Below are positions 21,613 through 24,083 of a DNA stretch of 24,083 nucleotides, one piece after another. The stretch's first letter is position 1, and the number at the start of each line of letters is the position of its first letter. Made by a program: the position numbers and the translations under genes. The notes beneath the pieces were generated by a model that was not told the origin of the DNA, ran no database searches, and worked only from the letters and a program-made list of their open reading frames with translations. The stretch comes from JAZDKP01 sp043802925 (lineage in GTDB: Bacteria; Fibrobacterota; OXYB2-FULL-49-7; JAEUSG01): positions 1 through 24,083 of the forward strand of contig JAZDKP010000150.1 in assembly GCA_043802925.1 (NCBI GenBank). The letters run 5' to 3'.

Positions 21613-23547
21613 TTACCGCAGTCTCAGGAACAGAGGCTTGTTTTTGCCCTCGGTCACTTCGATTTCGAATTCCTTTTCAATGGACCCTTTGCGGAGCAGC
21701 AAGGTGTGCTTGCCCGGTGTAAGTTGAACCGGGGTCTTGTTGGCGCTCCCGATGATTTGCCCGTCTTCGAGGATTTCGGCCGCGGGCGGGGACGATGAAA
21801 TGAACACGCTCGAAAGACCACTTCCGCCGCCTTCGGCTGCTGACGCGGGTTCGGCTTCGGCGGGTTTAGCGGCTTCAGGGGCCGGAGCCGGTACGGGTGT
21901 TGTTGCTTTGGCGGGAGCCGTTGTTTTGGCAGGCACCGCAGCTTTGGCAGGCGCCGGGGTATCGTCATTCAGAAAATCATCGATTTCTTTATTTAGATCC
22001 GTTTCCGCGGGCTTTGCCGCAGCCGGAGGAGCGGCCTTTGCAGGTGCGGGCGTTGGCGTGGGTGCAGGGGTTGGAGCGGGTGCAGCGGCCTTTGCAGGTG
22101 CAGGCGCCGGAGCCGGAATCGGAGCCGGAGCGGGTGCAACGGTTTTTACGGGTGCAGGTGCCGGAGTCGGAGCAGGGGTAGGAGCCGGAACAGGGGCAGG
22201 AGCCGGAGCTGGAGCTGGAGCTGGAGTGGGTTTGTCGACAGGTTTAGGTGCGCGCTTGAATTCGGGCTTGGATGTGTGTTGCACGGGTTCGGGTGTGGGC
22301 GGGGTGACTGCAACCTGCGCCACAGGGGCAGACGTTACCGGTTCGGGTGCAGGAGCCGGGGCTGGGGCCGCCTGCGGATCGTTTAGCCTGGTATATTTGG
22401 TAGGCCGTTCGATGTCATTGTCCTTGTTGTCGAAAATGCCCATGAATAACATCATGACGAAAAGAATGACCACCGTGGGCAGGCCGATGAACAGGACGGT
22501 GAGAATCGGGAACTTTTTGCTGCGCCGCACGAATTCATCGTTGTCCGGGAGTGCTTCGCGGGTGAGGCCGGCGCTTGCTTTGACCGTGAGGGCCTCCTCG
22601 GGTTCCTGGATCGCGGTTCGCGCGGGTTCGATCCGTGGGGCGGCGGGCCGCGCCGGTTTTTCCACGGGGCGGGACGCGGTGGTGCGCGAAACGGACACGG
22701 TTTCTTCTTCGACGGCGGGCCGAGGCTTGGACTTGATGACCGGGATGCGGGAGGCGGGTTCGGGCGTTTTGGCTTCGAGATGGATGTCCGTGAAGATGTC
22801 CTTGCGGATGACGGGCACTTCGCTGCCGGCGCGCCGGGGTTTGGATACGGAGATGGACTCGTCCTTTTCATCGACCATGTCCAGAATGCTCTCTTCGGGC
22901 TCCGGGTCTTTGCTTGCCGGCGCGGGCTTTTCAGCGGGCCGTGGCGCGGGTTTAGGCGGCAGGGGCGGGGGTGTTGCATCGCGGCGGGGCTCGTCATCGC
23001 CGAAATTAAAAAGGCCGCCCAGGAGATCGCTCTTAAGGGCGTCGAGGCTTTTGTCCGTTGGCGGGACAGCGGCGGCAGGGGCGGAAGCCGCCGGCGGCGC
23101 AGGGGCCGGGACTGCGGGTTCGGCGGTACGGGCCGCGCTGCGTCCAGTGGCCGGGGGCTCGGCCTTGATGTTGCCGATGTAATAGGATTCGGTCTGCCGG
23201 AGGATTTCTTTGGAATCAGCGCTGATTTCGTCCTCGGATTGGTAGATGCGGAGGATGCTGCTCACGCCCAGGTTGTCGAGCGCGGAGGTGACGTTCGCAT
23301 TGTTGGAAAAGATGGCGAGGCGTGCCGTGGAGTGCAGCAGCAGCTTGTTCATTTCCTTGAGCATGGCGAGAGTGCGCTCGTCGATGTTCGGAAAGTCGGA
23401 AAAGTCGAGGCAGACATTTTTGACGCCGCGTTTGAGCGCCTGCTTCAGCGTTTCTTCGAGTTTGGATGAATCAAGCTTTTCGCCGCGGACTGCAGGCCGA
23501 AGCGTGATGATTTCGAAAACACCCAATGAACGGCTCTTACATTCCAT
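21613..23547 (-). CDS. STAS-TM-PEGA membrane protein with Pro/Ala-rich linkers
   Basis: The 644-residue protein starts at ATG 23547 with GGAG upstream. Residues 1-115 form a STAS domain like anti-sigma-factor antagonists (VKNVCLDFSDFPNIDERTLAMLKE), but the usual phospho-serine site 'D-S-S-G' reads D-E-R-T. Residues 128-340 are a Pro/Ala/charged linker. One membrane helix follows at 347-371 (FPILTVLFIGLPTVVILFVM). A Pro-Ala stretch (391-575) leads to a C-terminal PEGA domain at 579-644 (SSVFISSSPPAAEILEDGQI...LTPGKHTLLLRKG), a fold found in wall- or surface-exposed proteins. STAS would thus sit in the cytoplasm and PEGA in the periplasm, joined by a spacer long enough to cross it. First gene of the operon with the M23 peptidase; a wall-sensing or anchoring role is inference. 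Confidence 0.85.
   Translation of the reverse strand: MECKSRSLGVFEIITLRPAVRGEKLDSSKLEETLKQALKRGVKNVCLDFSDFPNIDERTLAMLKEMNKLLLHSTARLAIFSNNANVTSALDNLGVSSILRIYQSEDEISADSKEILRQTESYYIGNIKAEPPATGRSAARTAEPAVPAPAPPAASAPAAAVPPTDKSLDALKSDLLGGLFNFGDDEPRRDATPPPLPPKPAPRPAEKPAPASKDPEPEESILDMVDEKDESISVSKPRRAGSEVPVIRKDIFTDIHLEAKTPEPASRIPVIKSKPRPAVEEETVSVSRTTASRPVEKPARPAAPRIEPARTAIQEPEEALTVKASAGLTREALPDNDEFVRRSKKFPILTVLFIGLPTVVILFVMMLFMGIFDNKDNDIERPTKYTRLNDPQAAPAPAPAPEPVTSAPVAQVAVTPPTPEPVQHTSKPEFKRAPKPVDKPTPAPAPAPAPAPVPAPTPAPTPAPAPVKTVAPAPAPIPAPAPAPAKAAAPAPTPAPTPTPAPAKAAPPAAAKPAETDLNKEIDDFLNDDTPAPAKAAVPAKTTAPAKATTPVPAPAPEAAKPAEAEPASAAEGGGSGLSSVFISSSPPAAEILEDGQIIGSANKTPVQLTPGKHTLLLRKGSIEKEFEIEVTEGKNKPLFLRLR
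22000..22377 (-). repeat. Pro-Ala low-complexity coding repeat
   Basis: Codons 391-516 of the STAS-TM-PEGA gene are dominated by alternating proline and alanine (PAPAPAPAP units with scattered Lys, Thr and Val). The DNA is a degenerate GGAGCC/GGTGCA-type repeat on the plus strand. Length variation between strains is likely. Such repeats form extended periplasm-spanning segments, as in TonB. Confidence 0.8.
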
Positions 23548-23591
23548 AATACTGGTACTCCGTTATTTATACCGGTGAAATTAACGTATTT

Positions 23592-23620
23592 AATATATTA
23601 ATTCATTTTGTTTGATGCAA
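23592..23620 (-). promoter_or_regulatory. sigma-70-like promoter of the STAS-PEGA operon
   Basis: On the minus strand, TTGCAT (23620-23615) and TATATT (23597-23592) are exactly 17 nt apart. A start near 23585 gives a leader of about 38 nt with GGAG before ATG 23547. The region also separates the divergent amidohydrolase gene. Confidence 0.6.
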
Positions 23621-23671
23621 CACTAAATTATATATTTGTGAATGTTTTTTCGCTGTAAAAACCGGCCATAA

Positions 23672-24083
23672 ATGCTTTATAGCGCGCATAAAATAATTAC
23701 CTTGTACAACGGGATCATAGACGAAGGCGCCATTCGCGTGGCTGACAACCGTATCACGGATGTGGGAAAACGGTCCCTGCTCCGTAAAAAATATGCGTCC
23801 GACGACGAGTCCTGTTTCCCCCGCACCCTCATCATGCCCGGCCTCATCAATGCCCACACACACCTCGAGGACGGCGGGCTGCGCAACTCCCTTTCCCACT
23901 GCAGCAGTTTCGCCCTCTGGTACGAGGAGTGCCAGCGCAAACGGGCGGCCCGCTCCGAGGCCGAGGCCATGAACGCGGTCCACCTCGGCGCACTCGAGGC
24001 GCTGCGCAGCGGCACCACCCTGGTCCTGGACACCTGCGGGAGCGGCGCATCGTTCCAGGTCCTTTATAACGAGCGTCTCCGCT
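23672..24083 (+). CDS. amidohydrolase (SsnA/Atz-Trz-like), 3' end cut by window edge
   Basis: 137 codons are visible from ATG 23672, which directly follows an in-frame TAA, so no earlier start exists. A short beta-sandwich (ITLYNGIIDEGAIRVADNRI) leads to the metal-binding HxH in LIMPGLINAHTHLEDGG, followed by 'AVHLGALEALRSGTTLVLD'. This is the N-terminus of cytosolic metal-dependent hydrolases that deaminate or dechlorinate ring compounds (chlorohydrolase, guanine deaminase, 5'-methylthioadenosine deaminase types). The later metal ligands lie beyond the window, so the substrate cannot be inferred. It is transcribed divergently from the STAS-PEGA operon. Confidence 0.85.
   Translation, partial: MLYSAHKIITLYNGIIDEGAIRVADNRITDVGKRSLLRKKYASDDESCFPRTLIMPGLINAHTHLEDGGLRNSLSHCSSFALWYEECQRKRAARSEAEAMNAVHLGALEALRSGTTLVLDTCGSGASFQVLYNERLR

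Noticed and set aside
21737..23182. 481-codon plus-strand ORF rich in Gly-Ala repeats
   Set aside because: It is the exact antisense of the Pro-Ala-rich STAS-TM-PEGA gene; the repeat coding makes stop codons rare on the other strand.
1..24083. CRISPR array or phage genes
   Set aside because: No regularly spaced direct repeats, Cas genes, integrase, capsid or terminase genes were seen.

Overview
The window looks like chromosomal DNA of a Gram-negative, polysaccharide-degrading bacterium, probably from the Fibrobacteres-Chlorobi-Bacteroidetes (FCB) neighbourhood. Four large secreted proteins end in the 'NPFNP ... YDxxGRxV ... G.Y' C-terminal module (FlgD-Ig-like / type IX-style sorting domain), a fifth such C-terminus survives as a scrap, and a Minf_1886-family protein and a CsgG-like lipoprotein-type gene are present. 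This placement is inference: there is no rRNA or core phylogenetic marker other than SelB.

Left part (1-4164): a truncated AAA_14/DUF4143 ATPase (minus) runs off the left edge. A divergent CsgG-like secreted protein follows, then a lamin-tail-domain secreted protein (minus). Around them lie two copies of a short IS91-derived element and the C-terminal scrap of an IS110-family transposase.

Secreted-enzyme block (4165-11566): a CE2-like SGNH esterase, a GNAT acetyltransferase and a CBM-bearing right-handed beta-helix protein run on the plus strand and are visibly AT-richer than their surroundings. A 1063-residue LamG + heparinase II/III-like protein converges on them from the minus strand. Together they look like a small polysaccharide-degradation locus. 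It is bracketed by IS91-derived copies B (3931-4041) and C (12203-12400).

Accessory junk and toxin-antitoxin-like genes (11567-13262): an antitoxin-like orphan, a truncated IS91-family transposase N-terminus, a DUF4160/DUF2442 pair, and the C-terminal helix-turn-helix of a broken AraC-type regulator.

Selenocysteine decoding and glycosyltransferase region (13263-18312): selB is followed after 28 bp by a selenocysteine tRNA (anticodon UCA, long variable arm), then by three overlapping glycosyltransferase genes ending in a strong intrinsic terminator. A small ParD-like/ParE pair sits at 18574-19037.

Right part (19045-24083): a tight minus-strand operon reads STAS-TM-PEGA protein, M23 peptidase, Minf_1886-family protein, GT2 glycosyltransferase, from a good sigma-70-like promoter. 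A divergent amidohydrolase runs off the right edge. The most unusual items are the three-copy IS91-derived miniature element with a shared deletion junction, the selC acceptor-stem geometry and apparently leaderless promoter, and the STAS-TM-PEGA architecture.
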